NCBI RefSeq assembly: GCF_004323185.1
Contig: NZ_NAPS01000001.1
Coordinates: forward strand, 273,453-334,168
Direction of reading: 5' to 3'
Source: Westiellopsis prolifica IICB1
GTDB taxonomy: Bacteria > Cyanobacteriota > Cyanobacteriia > Cyanobacteriales > Nostocaceae
Length of the DNA: 60,716 nucleotides
Both the position numbers and the translations under genes were made by a program. Under the pieces are notes generated by a model. The model was not told the DNA's origin and ran no database searches. It was given only the letters and a program-made list of their open reading frames with translations. Shown one piece after another: positions 60,634 to 60,716 of the stretch. Each line of letters begins with the position of its first letter. Position 1 is the stretch's first letter.

Positions 60634-60716
60634 ATTCACAATGCAGATTGATAAATTCACAATGCAGGTTGATAAATTCGCAATGCAAGTTGATACATTC
60701 GCAATGCAGGTCGATA
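60634..60716. repeat. 21-bp tandem repeat, running off the window
   Basis: The unit is ATTCACAATGCAGGTTGATA (20 bases) plus A or C. Four copies start at 60634, 60655, 60676 and 60697, with small changes (ATTCAC or ATTCGC). The array continues past the right edge. The rest of 60425-60633 shows nothing distinctive. Confidence 0.9.

Noticed and set aside
1-60716. CRISPR array or prophage
   Set aside because: The direct repeats are tandem without spacers, or palindromic without regular spacing. No cas, portal, tail or capsid genes are seen.

Overview
The window looks like a chromosomal segment of a filamentous, heterocyst-forming cyanobacterium (Nostocales). The evidence is oxygenic-photosynthesis genes (chlI, psbU, an apcA2-type allophycocyanin alpha, ndhD), a heterocyst-frequency gene (patD-like), very frequent GCGATCGC (HIP1) octamers, and heptamer repeats of the STRR type. 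No species is named. An isolated second apcA is reminiscent of Calothrix/Fremyella, but that is only suggestive.

Layout. 0-2.3 kb: edge of an IS630-family element whose insertion appears to have cut the 5' end of a sensor kinase gene. 2.4-9 kb: cytosine-5 DNA methyltransferase, a divergent cluster-9 metal ABC transporter, a small RRM RNA-binding protein with a structured leader, and chlI. 9-17.5 kb: small proteins, an M48 protease, transposon debris, an orphan copy of the RRM leader, apcA2 followed by a 35-codon Lys-rich ORF, a PII-like protein and a second RRM gene with leader. 17.5-25 kb: B12-binding radical SAM enzyme, ndhD, mnmG and a GspC/PilP-like protein. 25-35 kb: a photolyase fragment, then four signalling genes on the minus strand: GAF-PAS-kinase-receiver, a kinase with a cyanobacteriochrome-type GAF, an Rcp1-like receiver and a receiver-PAS-kinase-receiver. 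35-39.7 kb: moaE, a 1.7 kb non-coding region with several terminator-like hairpins, rpoZ, DUF1818, tRNA-Pro(GGG), a serine recombinase fragment and a MITE with internal tandem repeats. 39.7-42.9 kb: copper ATPase, tiny membrane peptide, cupredoxin and a MerR relic. 43-60.7 kb: Tes-like radical SAM enzyme, relA/spoT, patD, EamA exporter, glycosyltransferase, HAD phosphatase, infC with a non-AUG start, membrane proteins, dprA, a SAM hydrolase, psbU and small ORFs.

The most rewarding second looks are these. (1) An inverted repeat covers the Shine-Dalgarno of both RRM genes, and a third leader copy without a functional gene keeps the pairing through compensatory changes. (2) A DXCF-type GAF domain, with two cysteines 28 residues apart, sits inside a receiver-led kinase. 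(3) The moaE-rpoZ gap appears to hold tandem small-RNA genes, including two diverged copies of one unit. (4) A dispersed MITE family shares its end sequence with the IS630-family element at the left edge. (5) infC has no ATG, GTG or TTG that would preserve its conserved N-terminus.

All calls come from reading the sequence. No database search was run, so family names rest on remembered motifs.
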